Positions 1 through 10,400 are shown, counted from the first letter of the stretch. The stretch: 64,000 nucleotides of DNA from Lewinellaceae bacterium (GCA_020636325.1 JACJYC010000025.1:1-64000), one strand, 5' to 3'. A program made the numbers and translations. Notes: generated by a model from the sequence alone, not told the origin.

Positions 1-49
1 TATTGCGAATGCAAATCGAAGAAGTCCATTTTGGTTACGCGAAAGGGCC

Positions 50-114
50 GTCGTAAGTCATAAGTAGAACCCATTGACTGGTGACTTACGACTTACGACT
101 TACGACTTACGACT
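50..114. repeat. GACTTAC heptamer array with inverted partner
   Basis: About four and a half tandem copies of GACTTAC occupy 83-114, and 50-65 carries the inverted form (GTCGTAAGTCATAAGT). The two parts can pair over 16 bases with one mismatch, leaving a loop of roughly 18-30 bases depending on register. The array ends at the stop codon of ahcY (minus strand, 113-115), so it forms the start of that gene's 3' untranslated region. It may act as a terminator or mRNA-stabilising hairpin, but there is no clear T-tract. The register can slip because the heptamers are identical. Confidence 0.7.
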
Positions 115-1426
115 AATACCGGTAATAATCCGGTTTGAACGGCCCTTCCGCTTCCACGCCGATGTATTCGGCCTGTTTTCCCGAGAGCTCTTCCAGTTCC
201 ACACCGATTTTGGCGAGGTGAAGCCTGGCTACCTGCTCATCGAGGTGCTTGGGCAGGGTATATACCTTGTTTTCGTACTGGTCGTGATTTTGCCACAATT
301 CGATCTGGGCCAGGGTCTGGTTGGTGAACGAATTGGACATCACGAACGACGGATGGCCCGTAGCGCAACCCAGGTTGACCAGGCGGCCTTCGGCCAGAAC
401 GAGGACATCCTTGCCGTCGATGGTGTATTTGTCGACCTGCGGCTTGATGTTCACCTTGGTGCTGCCGAATTGTTTGTTCAGCCAGGCCATATCGATCTCA
501 TTGTCAAAGTGACCGATATTGCACACAATGGCTTTGTCCTTCATGTTGCGGAAATGCTTCTCGGCGATGATGTCGCAGTTGCCGGTAGCGGTCACGATGA
601 TGTCCGCCTGCGATACGGCATTTTCCATGCGCAGGACCTGGAATCCGTCCATGGCAGCCTGGAGGGCGCAGATCGGGTCGATTTCGGTAACGATGACCCG
701 GCATCCGGCGCCGCGCAGCGAAGCGGCTGAGCCTTTGCCGACGTCGCCGTAACCGGCAACCACGGCTACCTTGCCGGCCATCATGATATCGGTAGCGCGG
801 CGGATGGCGTCGACGCAGCTTTCCTTACAACCGTATTTGTTGTCGAATTTGGATTTGGTGACCGAGTCGTTGACATTGATGGCCGGCATCGGGAGCGTAC
901 CCTTTTTCATGCGCTCGTAGAGGCGGTGGACGCCGGTGGTCGTTTCTTCGCTCAGACCGCGAACGCCGGGGATCAGCTCCTTGTGCTTGTCCAGGACCAG
1001 GTTGGTCAGGTCGCCGCCGTCATCCAGGATCATATTGAGCGGTTGGTCATCCTCGAACGCGAAAAGGGTTTGTTCGATCGCCCACCAGAATTCCTCTTCG
1101 TTCATGCCTTTCCAGGCGTATACGGGGATGCCTGCGGCGGCAATGGCGGCAGCGGCATGGTCCTGGGTGGAGAAAATGTTGCAGGAAGACCAGGTGACCT
1201 CTGCGCCCAGCTCGATCAGGGTTTCGATCAGCACGGCGGTTTGGATGGTCATATGGAGACAGCCTGCAATGCGCGCCCCTTTCAATGGTTTTTGAGGGCC
1301 GTAGGTTTCCCTGAGGGCCATCAAGCCCGGCATTTCGGCTTCGGCCAGCTCGATTTCTTTCCGGCCCCAGTCTGCCAGACTGATGTCTTTGACTTTGTAC
1401 TTCACCTTGGTGGCAGTTGCTTGCAT
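113..1426 (-). CDS. ahcY: Adenosylhomocysteinase (SAH hydrolase)
   Basis: Cytosolic NAD-dependent enzyme that splits S-adenosylhomocysteine into adenosine and homocysteine, clearing the product inhibitor of SAM-dependent methylation. The protein is 437 residues, the usual bacterial length. The substrate domain has the HMTIQTAV segment near residue 60, and the Rossmann NAD loop GYGDVGKG starts at residue 225. The C-terminal KPDYYRY tail is typical of the family. I chose the ATG at 1424-1426 (protein starts MQATATK). The longer reading from 1492 adds 22 residues unlike the family and would run through the -7 promoter element at 1447-1454. It is divergent from proC. Confidence 0.95.
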   Translation of the reverse strand: MQATATKVKYKVKDISLADWGRKEIELAEAEMPGLMALRETYGPQKPLKGARIAGCLHMTIQTAVLIETLIELGAEVTWSSCNIFSTQDHAAAAIAAAGIPVYAWKGMNEEEFWWAIEQTLFAFEDDQPLNMILDDGGDLTNLVLDKHKELIPGVRGLSEETTTGVHRLYERMKKGTLPMPAINVNDSVTKSKFDNKYGCKESCVDAIRRATDIMMAGKVAVVAGYGDVGKGSAASLRGAGCRVIVTEIDPICALQAAMDGFQVLRMENAVSQADIIVTATGNCDIIAEKHFRNMKDKAIVCNIGHFDNEIDMAWLNKQFGSTKVNIKPQVDKYTIDGKDVLVLAEGRLVNLGCATGHPSFVMSNSFTNQTLAQIELWQNHDQYENKVYTLPKHLDEQVARLHLAKIGVELEELSGKQAEYIGVEAEGPFKPDYYRY

Positions 1427-1446
1427 GTTTAATATTTTTTGAGGTG

Positions 1447-1454
1447 CAAAGATA
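1447..1454 (-). promoter_or_regulatory. -7 element for ahcY
   Basis: On the minus strand the sequence reads TATCTTTG, matching the Bacteroidota -7 consensus TAnnTTTG, about 20 bases before the chosen ahcY start. No clear TTG -33 element is seen at the expected distance. It supports the shorter ahcY start. Confidence 0.5.
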
Positions 1455-1473
1455 AGGTTTTTTGGCCATAGAA

Positions 1474-1508
1474 TTTGGATGGAGAATCGCAATATTACTG
1501 TAATTTTG
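1474..1508 (+). promoter_or_regulatory. Promoter for proC, possibly leaderless
   Basis: TTTG at 1474-1477 and TAATTTTG at 1501-1508 match the Bacteroidota -33 (TTG) and -7 (TAnnTTTG) elements with a 23-base spacer. The -7 element ends only four bases before the proC ATG at 1513, so transcription would begin at or next to the start codon. Confidence 0.5.
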
Positions 1509-1512
1509 CCCT

Positions 1513-2313
1513 ATGAAAATATTGATCATCGGCGGGGGAAATATGGGATTGACCTACGCTCAGAGTTTTTTGCGGTCCCATATCGCCTCGAAGGAACAGA
1601 TGATGATTCTGGAAAAATCTCCGGAAAAAGCCGACCAGCTGGCCCAGAAAGATATCGGTACGGTGTACGGCAAGCCCGAAGAATGCCTGGTCGGCGCCGA
1701 CCTGATCATCCTGGCCGTCAAACCGCAGGACGCACCGGCCCTGTTTGAGAGCCTGCAGCCGATGATCGACCCTCAGCAGGTATTCCTCTCCATCATGGCC
1801 GGCGTTAAAATGAAAGCCATTGCGGAAGGGCTCGGCGCCAGAAAGGTGATCAGGGCCATGCCCAACCTGCCCGCCCAGATCGGGATGGGCATGACGGCTT
1901 TTACCTCTTCCGAGGATGTAACCCGGATCGAACTGGTCATGGTGCAAAACCTCTTGAGCACAACCGGCAAAACGGTGTACGTGGAAGACGAATCTGCGAT
2001 CGACGCCGCCACGGCCATCAGCGGGAGCGGCCCGGCCTATGTCTGGTTTTTTATGAAAGCCCTGATGGAAGCGGCCCATAAAATGGGGTTCAACGAGTCG
2101 GAATCGGAATTGCTGGTCAGCCAGACCTTCCGGGGTGCGGTGGAACTGTATTCCAAAACCGACCTTTCCTGCCAGGAATGGATCGACCGGGTCACGTCAA
2201 AAGGCGGAACCACGGAAGCGGCGCTTAAATCCTACCGCGAAAATGCCGTATATGAAGATATCATGAACGGCGCCAGGGCTGCGCTTGCCCGCGCCGTGGA
2301 ATTGGGTCAGTAA
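1513..2313 (+). CDS. proC: Pyrroline-5-carboxylate reductase
   Basis: Catalyses the last step of proline synthesis, NAD(P)H-dependent reduction of 1-pyrroline-5-carboxylate, in the cytosol. The 266-residue length is normal. The N-terminus MKILIIGGGNMG is the Rossmann dinucleotide loop (G7-G12), SGSGPAY begins near residue 170, and the family signature region around VTSKGGTTEAAL lies near the C-terminus. The gene ends convergently with the DUF962 gene, with a 7-base overlap of coding ends (2307-2313). Confidence 0.95.
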   Translation: MKILIIGGGNMGLTYAQSFLRSHIASKEQMMILEKSPEKADQLAQKDIGTVYGKPEECLVGADLIILAVKPQDAPALFESLQPMIDPQQVFLSIMAGVKMKAIAEGLGARKVIRAMPNLPAQIGMGMTAFTSSEDVTRIELVMVQNLLSTTGKTVYVEDESAIDAATAISGSGPAYVWFFMKALMEAAHKMGFNESESELLVSQTFRGAVELYSKTDLSCQEWIDRVTSKGGTTEAALKSYRENAVYEDIMNGARAALARAVELGQ

Positions 2314-2780
2314 GGAATGCCCAGTTTCCGGTAGATGAAATGCATCAGCCAGGCCGGACCGATCAGCAGGAACTGGAGATCTTCCAGGAACGACGGTTTT
2401 TTGCCTTCTATCTTATGGCCGATAAACTGCCCGATCCAGGCCACCGTGAAAATGACCAATGACGCAATTGCAAGCTTGCCGGGCTGTGCGCCTACCGCCA
2501 GGTAAATGCTGTGTACAGCCCATAAAAATCCTGCACCGACCGCCACAAAACCCAGAAACAACGGGATGGAGAGGCGGAAATAATAGATCATGGTCAGGAC
2601 AAGCAATACAGCCGCCCAATTGGTGAGGAACGTCCGCTCTACCGGGAAAGGGATCGCGTAGATCAGGCCCAGCAAACTGATCATTATGGATGGAACGCAG
2701 ATCCAGTGGATCAGTTTGTTGGTTGCGTTGCGGTGACTCTCGCCGTATTTGTCAAGGAGCCATTGGATCGTTTTTGCCAT
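2307..2780 (-). CDS. DUF962 / Mpo1-like membrane protein
   Basis: A 157-residue protein with four or so hydrophobic segments. It matches the DUF962/Mpo1 family: an N-terminal YGESHRNATNKLIHW region with two histidines, and the late motif IGHKIEGKKPSFLEDL followed by LIGPAWL. Yeast Mpo1 is an iron-dependent dioxygenase that shortens 2-hydroxy fatty acids, and the conserved histidines are the likely metal ligands. A role in lipid alpha-oxidation is inferred from the family only. It stands alone, convergent with proC and oriented like the epimerase gene upstream. Confidence 0.85.
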   Translation of the reverse strand: MAKTIQWLLDKYGESHRNATNKLIHWICVPSIMISLLGLIYAIPFPVERTFLTNWAAVLLVLTMIYYFRLSIPLFLGFVAVGAGFLWAVHSIYLAVGAQPGKLAIASLVIFTVAWIGQFIGHKIEGKKPSFLEDLQFLLIGPAWLMHFIYRKLGIPY

Positions 2781-2827
2781 AGCGTTTAATCGGTTAGGTG
2801 AATAAGGCGGCTAAAAATAGCGAAATT

Positions 2828-3775
2828 TCACAGATTTGGGAAATATTCCACACTGAGCTTTCCGGTCCAGACCCCGCCCGGTTGCAACCGGATCAACCCT
2901 TCGCCGTTGTTGAAAGCATCTATATTGGAGGTCATCGGCTCAACGGCAATGGAATCCCGGTAAAACGGGGTGAAGATCTGCAGGAACCTGAAGCCTCCTT
3001 CTCCGGATGCCTGGCTGTAAACGAGCCGGCCGGCCTTGTTTTGCAAGGTTACCTGGGCCGTTTTTACGGCTTCATCCAGCGCAAAGCAATTGTCCAATAC
3101 GGTGGCTCCGATCAGGGCCGGTTTACTGAAATCGTCATAGGGGTATCGTTTGCCGGTGGGCATCATCCGGGCATTGACGCCGATCAGGCTGCAACCGGGC
3201 AATTCCATTTCAACCTCATCGATTTTTGTACCCAGGGTAAAATAGGGATGCCAGCCCAGGCTGACGGGAATAACGGTATCGCCCTGGTTTTGGCAGGTCA
3301 GTTGAATGGTCAGGCCGTTCGGGCGGTCGACGGTGAATCCGACCTGGAACCTGAAAGGAAAGGGATACCCGGGATGATCGCCTCCGTCGGTGTAGGAACA
3401 ACGGAAAACAGCCCTTTTATCCGTCAATTCCTGCTTGGTGAATTCGAACGATTTATCCGTACCGAAGCCGTGGATCCCGTGACCGTTTATACTGTCGTCG
3501 AGCGGGAACTCATAGGATTGCCCATCCCAGGTGTAAACGCCGTCGGCGAGCCTGTTGGCAAATGGAAAGAGAAATGAACTTTTGTACCACTTGTTCTGGG
3601 ATAATTCAGCCGGAGTCGGATAGCCGTCAAGGACCGGCATGCCGGCCAGCGTCAATTCGAGGATATGGGCGCCGAATTCCGGTACCAGGGTGCATTTGAA
3701 CCCCCAATCTTCGTGCTCGATGATGTGTGCGGTAAAAACGCCGAAGGGTTCAGTCCGGTGCCTGAATCTTGCCAT
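2828..3775 (-). CDS. Aldose 1-epimerase family protein
   Basis: A 315-residue galactose-mutarotase-like protein (beta-sandwich fold) that interconverts alpha and beta anomers of a sugar or sugar phosphate. Visible landmarks are FANRLADG, NGHGIHGF (first histidine region), SLGWHPYF (catalytic histidine) and IAVEPMTSNIDAFNNGEGL, which holds the catalytic glutamate and the family's C-terminal signature. No signal peptide is seen, so it is probably cytosolic. The true sugar cannot be told. It is divergent from gcvP across a 197-base spacer. Confidence 0.85.
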   Translation of the reverse strand: MARFRHRTEPFGVFTAHIIEHEDWGFKCTLVPEFGAHILELTLAGMPVLDGYPTPAELSQNKWYKSSFLFPFANRLADGVYTWDGQSYEFPLDDSINGHGIHGFGTDKSFEFTKQELTDKRAVFRCSYTDGGDHPGYPFPFRFQVGFTVDRPNGLTIQLTCQNQGDTVIPVSLGWHPYFTLGTKIDEVEMELPGCSLIGVNARMMPTGKRYPYDDFSKPALIGATVLDNCFALDEAVKTAQVTLQNKAGRLVYSQASGEGGFRFLQIFTPFYRDSIAVEPMTSNIDAFNNGEGLIRLQPGGVWTGKLSVEYFPNL

Positions 3776-3875
3776 AGTCCCTGTATCTGATTAATTGCCT
3801 GACAAATGTAATTAATCGCGGGGATACGAGCCGATATCGCAATGGATTAAGCCGAGGAATTATTCTTGCGTCCTG

Positions 3876-3906
3876 GCTTTTATGGGCTGAAAACTTTGTA
3901 CTTTTG
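3876..3906 (+). promoter_or_regulatory. Promoter for gcvP
   Basis: TTG at 3876-3878, a 20-base spacer and TACTTTTG at 3899-3906 give a near-canonical Bacteroidota promoter. The resulting leader before the gcvP ATG is only about 60 bases, too short for a tandem glycine riboswitch. The rest of the 3776-3972 spacer shows nothing further. Confidence 0.6.
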
Positions 3907-3972
3907 GCCTTTGTTATAGAAATATTCCTAACCAAAAGGGTACACAATCCAAATTAATCAGCACAATTTTTT

Positions 3973-6855
3973 ATGGATAATACGGCAATTTTTGACCAAT
4001 TCGCAAAGCGCCATATCGGGATCAATGAATCCGAACTCGGTAAGATGCTGGAGGTCATAGGCGTATCGAGCCTGGATCAATTGATCGACGAAACGGTGCC
4101 TGAAACCATCAGGATCCGCCGGGAAATGAACCTTCCGACCGCCTTGAGCGAATACGAGTTCCTGGAAGAGCTGAAAAAGACTGCTGCAAAGAACAAAGTG
4201 TTCAAATCCTATATCGGGCTGGGGTATCATCCTACCATCACTCCGTCCGTCATCCTGAGGAATATTTTTCAAAACCCGGGTTGGTATACCCAATATACCC
4301 CTTACCAGGCGGAGATCTCCCAAGGGCGGCTGGAAGCCCTGCTGAATTTCCAGACCACGATCAGCGATCTCACCGGCCTGCCCATTGCCAATGCCAGTTT
4401 GCTGGACGAAGGCACCGCGGCGGCGGAAGCGATGATCATGTTTCACAGCCAGCGGAACAAGAAAAACAAGGGTGCGTCTGTCGATCGCTTTCTGGTATCC
4501 GACCAGGTTTATCCCCAAACCCTGGATGTATTGATCGCAAGGGCCGAACCCCTGGGCATCGAAGTGGTTTCCGGCGACTGGCGGACCTTTGACCTGGACG
4601 ATAACGTGTTCGGCATTCTGCTCCAGTACCCGGCTGCGAACGGCGAAATTTGCGATTTCCGGAGCCTGACGGCCGCCGCTAAAAGCAAAGAGGTCTACGT
4701 CACGGTGGCCTGCGACCTGCTAAGCCTTGCGCTGCTGACGCCTCCCGGTGAATGGGGGGCCGACGCTGCCGTCGGCAATTCGCAGCGGTTCGGCGTCCCG
4801 ATGGGATACGGCGGGCCCCACGCGGCTTTCTTTGCCTGCCAGGAAGAATACAAACGGCAGATCCCCGGCAGGATCATCGGCGTATCGGTAGATGCGCACG
4901 GCCACAGAGCTTTGCGAATGGCGCTCCAGACCCGGGAGCAACACATCAGGCGGGAAAAGGCAACGTCCAATATTTGTACGGCCCAGGCGCTTTTGGCCAT
5001 CATGGCCGGCATGTACGCCGTTTACCACGGTCCGGAAGGTATTCGCGCCATCGCCGGCCGCATTCACGCCTTTACGGGAATCCTGGCCCGCAACCTGGCC
5101 AGGGTCGGCTTCAAGCCTGAAAATGACAGCTTCTTTGATACCTTGAGCATCCCGGTTGATGCAGCAACCTTATCTCAGCTCCGTGAGCTGGCCGATTCAA
5201 AAGGCGTCAACTTTTGTTATGGGGATGACCGGATCGGCATCAGCCTCAACGAGACCGTCAACGCCCGCGACCTTGAATTGATCTTCAGCATTTTCGCCGG
5301 GGCGGGAAATCGCGGGGAAACGTTCGAACACCAGGCTGCCGGCGACTTGTCCGTTCCGGAATCGCTGCAGCGAAAATCGGGATACCTGACCCATCCTGTT
5401 TTCAACCAGTTCCACTCCGAAACGAAAATGATGCGCTATATCAAGCGCCTGGAAAATAAGGATATATCGCTGGTGCATTCCATGATCCCGCTGGGTTCCT
5501 GCACCATGAAGCTCAATGCCGCCACGGAGCTTCTGCCGGTCAGCTGGTCGGAGTTTGCGGATGTTCACCCGTTTGTTCCTGCCGGTCAGGTAGCCGGTTA
5601 TCTTCAGATCTTCAGCGAACTGGAAAGCTATCTGAGCGAAATCACCGGTTTTGCCGCTTGCTCCCTGCAACCCAATTCAGGCGCGCAGGGCGAGTATGCC
5701 GGTTTGCTCACGATCCGGGCTTATCACCTGCACAACGGCGACGCGCAGCGGAATATCGTGCTGATCCCGTCGTCCGCCCACGGCACCAATCCCGCCAGCG
5801 CCGTAATGGCCGGCATGGAAGTGGTGGTGGTGCAGTGCGACGAGAAAGGCAATATCGATGTGGAAGACCTGCGGGCCAAAGCGGAACAGCATAAGGACCG
5901 GCTCTCGGCCCTGATGGTGACCTACCCGTCCACCCACGGCGTTTTTGAAACCGGCATCAAGGGGATCTGCCAACTCATCCACGATTGCGGCGGCCTGGTG
6001 TATATGGACGGCGCCAATATGAACGCGCAGGTAGGACTGACCAGCCCGGGCGTGATCGGCGCCGACGTCTGCCACCTCAATCTGCATAAGACCTTTGCCA
6101 TCCCGCACGGCGGCGGCGGCCCCGGCATGGGACCCATTTGCGTGAACGAACGGCTCAAACCTTTCCTGCCGGGGCACGTATTCGCTCAAACGGGGGGTGG
6201 TTTGCCCATTCGCGCCGTTTCCTCGGCGCCCTGGGGAAGCGCTTCCATATTGCTGATCTCTTATGCCTATATCCGGATGCTGGGCAGGAAGGGCCTGCTC
6301 AACGCCACCCGGTTTGCCATACTCAATGCCAATTATATCCGTGCCCGCCTGGACGGCGCCTATTCCGTTCTCTACTCCGGTGAAAAAGGCCGCAGCGCCC
6401 ACGAGCTCATTATTGACCTGCGGCCGTTCAAAGCCCTGGCCAGCGCGGAGGATGTCGCAAAGCGCCTGATGGACTACGGTTTCCACGCGCCCACCTTGTC
6501 CTTCCCCGTTGCCGGGACCATCATGGTAGAGCCGACGGAAAGCGAGGATAAAGAAGAGCTCGATCGTTTTTGCGAGGCCATGCTGCAGATCAGGGTAGAA
6601 TTGGACGAAATAGCAAAAGGGGAAGCGGATCCTGAATCCAATGTGCTGTCGAACGCTCCGCATACCTCGGGGATTGTCGTTTCGGATCAATGGCCCTATA
6701 CCTACAGCCGGGAAAAGGCCGCCTTTCCGCTGAACTACCTGCGGGAAGGGCGTAAGTTCTGGCCTTCCGCAGGCCGCATTGACGGCGCCTACGGCGACCG
6801 CAACCTGATCTGTACTTGTCCGCCGCTGGAAGATTATATGGCTACGGAACGCTGA
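3973..6855 (+). CDS. gcvP: Glycine dehydrogenase (decarboxylating), P protein
   Basis: PLP-dependent P protein of the glycine cleavage system. It decarboxylates glycine and passes the aminomethyl group to the lipoyl arm of the H protein. At 960 residues it is the single-chain form, with N- and C-terminal halves corresponding to GcvPA and GcvPB. The N-terminal FAKRHIGINESE and the catalytic stretch LNLHKTFAIPHGGGGPG are clear; the PLP lysine is K706. Genes for the H, T and L proteins are not in the window, so gcvP is separate from the rest of the system here. The next gene follows 23 bases later. Confidence 0.96.
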   Translation: MDNTAIFDQFAKRHIGINESELGKMLEVIGVSSLDQLIDETVPETIRIRREMNLPTALSEYEFLEELKKTAAKNKVFKSYIGLGYHPTITPSVILRNIFQNPGWYTQYTPYQAEISQGRLEALLNFQTTISDLTGLPIANASLLDEGTAAAEAMIMFHSQRNKKNKGASVDRFLVSDQVYPQTLDVLIARAEPLGIEVVSGDWRTFDLDDNVFGILLQYPAANGEICDFRSLTAAAKSKEVYVTVACDLLSLALLTPPGEWGADAAVGNSQRFGVPMGYGGPHAAFFACQEEYKRQIPGRIIGVSVDAHGHRALRMALQTREQHIRREKATSNICTAQALLAIMAGMYAVYHGPEGIRAIAGRIHAFTGILARNLARVGFKPENDSFFDTLSIPVDAATLSQLRELADSKGVNFCYGDDRIGISLNETVNARDLELIFSIFAGAGNRGETFEHQAAGDLSVPESLQRKSGYLTHPVFNQFHSETKMMRYIKRLENKDISLVHSMIPLGSCTMKLNAATELLPVSWSEFADVHPFVPAGQVAGYLQIFSELESYLSEITGFAACSLQPNSGAQGEYAGLLTIRAYHLHNGDAQRNIVLIPSSAHGTNPASAVMAGMEVVVVQCDEKGNIDVEDLRAKAEQHKDRLSALMVTYPSTHGVFETGIKGICQLIHDCGGLVYMDGANMNAQVGLTSPGVIGADVCHLNLHKTFAIPHGGGGPGMGPICVNERLKPFLPGHVFAQTGGGLPIRAVSSAPWGSASILLISYAYIRMLGRKGLLNATRFAILNANYIRARLDGAYSVLYSGEKGRSAHELIIDLRPFKALASAEDVAKRLMDYGFHAPTLSFPVAGTIMVEPTESEDKEELDRFCEAMLQIRVELDEIAKGEADPESNVLSNAPHTSGIVVSDQWPYTYSREKAAFPLNYLREGRKFWPSAGRIDGAYGDRNLICTCPPLEDYMATER

Positions 6856-6878
6856 TGCGTCCCTGAAATCATCCCGAT

Positions 6879-7394
6879 ATGAAATACATGTTGCTTTTTG
6901 CTTTATTGTCGTTTACTGCCAGGGCAAATGACGGAGGCGGATCAGACCACCAATTCCATGTCAGCAAATGCCTGATCGAGTACAGCGAGCCGGATCATAC
7001 CCTGCAGGTGAGCATGCATATCTTCATTGACGACCTGGAGGAGGCGCTGAGGAGATTGGGGGCCGATAAATTGTTCATCTGCACCAAGATGGAGGATCCC
7101 AAAGCGGAAACCTATGTCGAACGGTATATCGCCGACCACCTGGCGGTAACGGTCAACGGCAAAAAGCAACATTTTACCTTCATCGGCAAAGAACCATCGG
7201 AGGATCTGGCGGGCGTTTGGTGCTACCTGGAGTCCGACAAAGTGGACGCCGTCAAGGACGTTTCCCTGAAATTCGACCTCCTGATGGAGGCCTTCGACGA
7301 CCAGAAAAACCTGGTCAGCATTCTGGGACCCAAAAAGCAACAAGGTTCTTTTCTGTTCGAAAAAGGAGCGGCTGAGGACAAGATCTCCTTCTGA
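6879..7394 (+). CDS. DUF6702 family secreted protein
   Basis: A 171-residue protein with an N-terminal signal peptide (MKYMLLFALLSFTARA). The following HQFHVSKCLIEYSE and LQVSMHIFIDDLEEAL segments match the DUF6702 family, common in Bacteroidota and of unknown function. It is probably periplasmic, and no catalytic motif is visible. In other Bacteroidota I associate this family with envelope genes and metallopeptidases, but the neighbours here (gcvP, a lipoprotein dehydrogenase) do not settle its role. Confidence 0.7.
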   Translation: MKYMLLFALLSFTARANDGGGSDHQFHVSKCLIEYSEPDHTLQVSMHIFIDDLEEALRRLGADKLFICTKMEDPKAETYVERYIADHLAVTVNGKKQHFTFIGKEPSEDLAGVWCYLESDKVDAVKDVSLKFDLLMEAFDDQKNLVSILGPKKQQGSFLFEKGAAEDKISF

Positions 7395-7445
7395 ACGCCG
7401 GTTACCCAACGGTCTTAACATTACCGCATTTTTCAATAGACACCT

Positions 7446-10400
7446 ATGGAAAAACCAACCCGCATTCTTCTTTTTCTCCTGGCAGTCATTCTCCTGGGTT
7501 GCCGGGAAAAGCCGGCGCCCGTTTCCTTCGATTCCCTGACGGAAGAGCAAAGGCACCAATCCGCCAACGCCCTGGTCGGCATGACCGTTGCTGACGGATT
7601 AGAGGCCGCCCTGTTCGCCGCCGAACCGGAGCTGAGCAATCCGACCAACATAGCGGTGGATGCCAAAGGCAGGGTTTGGGTTTGTGAAGCCGATAACTAC
7701 AGATTGCCGTATAACCCGAAATTCAAAAAAAGGGAGGAAGGCGACCGGATCCTGATCCTGGAAGATACCGACGGGGACGGGAAATCGGATAAGGTCAAGA
7801 CTTTTTACCAGGGCCCGGATATGGTAGCGCCGCTGGGCATAGCCGTTCTGGGGTCGAAGATTTATGTATCGGTGAGCCCGGTATTGCTGGTTTTCGAAGA
7901 TAAGGACGGCGATGACGTGCCGGACAGCCGGGATACCCTGTTCATGACAGAGGGAGGCGCCGATAATGACCACGGATTGCATGCCGTCTCCTTCGGCCTC
8001 GACGGCAAGTTGTATTTCAACCACGGCAATGCGGTCACCGGTTTGTACCATAAGGATGGAAGCCCCGTGCTGGATCAATACCAGCGCCCCATCCGGACCA
8101 AAGGGCAACCGTATCTCCAGGGTCTGGCTTTGCGGTGCGACCCCGACGGAAGTCATGTGGAGGTGTTGGGCCATAATTTCCGGAATCCATACGAAGTAAC
8201 GGTCGACCACTACGGCAATGTCTGGCAATCGGACAACGACGACGACGGCAACAAGGGCACCCGGATGAATTTTGTCCTGGAAGGCGGAAACTTCGGCTAT
8301 GTGGATGAAATGACCGGCGACGGTTGGCAAAAGCGCCGCCTCGGTTGGTCGGATGAAATTCCGGTCAGGCATTGGCACCAGAATGACCCGGGGGTAGTGC
8401 CCAACCTGCTGTACAACGGGGCCGGCTCACCGACCGGTCTGATGATCTATAACGGAAAGTTGCTGCCTCAGCCTTTCCAGGGGGCTATGATCCATTGCGA
8501 AGCCTTGCAAAATGAAGTCCGGGCCTATCCGACAAGTCCGGACGGAGCCGGATACAAGGCTGAAACGGCAGTGATCATGAAGAGTGAGAATCAATGGTTC
8601 CGGCCGTCTGACGTGGCCGCCGCTCCCGATGGATCTTTATTGGTTGCCGACTGGTACGATCCCGGCGTAGGCGGGCATAAATTTGAGGATGTATCCAAAG
8701 GGCGGATCTTCCGGGTGGCGCCGGATGCGGGAAAATTCCGTTTCAAGCTGGCCGACCTTGCCACGCTGGACGGCCGCATAAAAGAACTCTCCAATCCGAA
8801 CATGGATGTCCGGTACCAGGCCTGGATGGGGTTGATGAAACTGGGGACCGAAGCCCGCCCGGCGCTGACAAAAGAATGGGAGAGCGGCGACCCGGTCAGA
8901 AAGGTTCAGGCGCTGTGGTTGCTGGCTCGTTTGCCGGATGCCAATACCGGATTCCTGGGGGAAGCCCTGAAGGATGAAGATCCTGAGATCCGCGTGTCGG
9001 CGCTCAGGGCCGTTCGGCAGTTCATCCCTGACCAGTTGCCCGGATTTGTAGAAAAAGCGGTTAAGGATCCTTCCCCGGCGGTCCGCAGGGAAGCCGCATT
9101 GGCGCTCAGGGATCTGGGAACCCCGCAGGCTGCAGGCTTGTGGGCCGGACTGGCCGACCAGTTCGACGGCAAGGACCGCTGGTACCTGGAAGCGCTCGGC
9201 ATCGGTTGCGACCGTTATGCGGATCTTTACTTTCAGGCGTGGCTGGACCTTGTGGGGGAAAACTGGAAAACAGCAGCCGGCAAACAGCTGGTCTGGCGTT
9301 CCCGCTCGGCGTTGTCTTCGCCCATGCTGGCGCAAATGATCCGGGAAGAGCAGGATCCAAAGATGACGGCGCGGGATTTCCGGTCATTTCAATTCAAGCC
9401 CGCCGAAGGCCGCAGCGACCTGATCGCCGGTTTTCTGACGGACAGCGATCCTGAAAAGGCCGCCATGGCGCTGGGGCTCCTGGATGAAGGGTATGCCAGG
9501 TCCCATCCGGCTGCGCTCGCCAATATCAGGAAGCTCATACCGGCCATTACCGGCACCCCGGAATGGGTGACCGCTGTACGAAATCTCAATCTGAAGGATC
9601 AGGTACCCGCCTTGATGAATACTTTTATGGAAAGCGAGGACCCCGGTTTGGCCTCGGACGCCGCTGGCGCATTTTTTGACCTTGGCGGCGTATCTTACCT
9701 GAAAGCGCAATTTGGGAAAGCCGGTCCTGACCGAAAAATGGAGCTCATCAACCGGTTCAAGCCGGTCCAGCATCCTCAACTGGTCAGCTTCTGGTCGGAA
9801 GAGGTGTTGAAGCCTTACCCGCCGAACCTGCTTCACGGTTTTGTTGATGCCCTGGGGTACGGCTGGGACGGGCAACATGTGCTTTATGACCTGGTCCGGA
9901 ACGGTAAGCTGGAAGGCGACCTGAAAACATCCGCCGCCCTGCACATGATGAATTGCTGGGATACGGAAGTCAGGGCGGCCGCCCCCGGATACCTGACCAA
10001 CCGGAAAGGGAAATCAGGGGATTTTCTCCCCGACCTGAATGACCTGGCGGACCGGGAAGGCATGCCGGAAAAGGGTAAACTGATTTTTACCAATTTGTGT
10101 ACAACTTGTCACCAAATAAATGGCGAAGGGGTTGCGTTCGGCCCTGATTTAAGTCAAATTGGTGATAAGCTATCGCCAAGATCCATCTATTCGTCCATTA
10201 TTTATCCTAGCGCGGGCATCAATTTCGGTTATGAAGGATACGTCGTCAAAACTGCTGACGGAAGCGTTTACAGCGGTTACATCACCAGCCAGAATGACCG
10301 GGAATTGAATCTGCGCATGATGGGCGGCATTACCCAGACCATCGCGAGAAGCGCGGTTTCGAGCCTGGAACCGATGGAAAGTTCGCTGATGACGCCCAAC

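Noticed and set aside
2798..3577. 259-codon plus-strand frame over the epimerase gene
   Set aside because: The minus strand encodes a complete aldose-epimerase with its catalytic residues; the plus-strand translation has no family features.
3776..3972. Glycine riboswitch before gcvP
   Set aside because: The mapped promoter elements leave only about 60 bases of leader and no paired glycine-aptamer structure was found.
5677..6690. 337-codon antisense frame within gcvP
   Set aside because: Shadow of gcvP with composition-driven openness and no recognisable domain.
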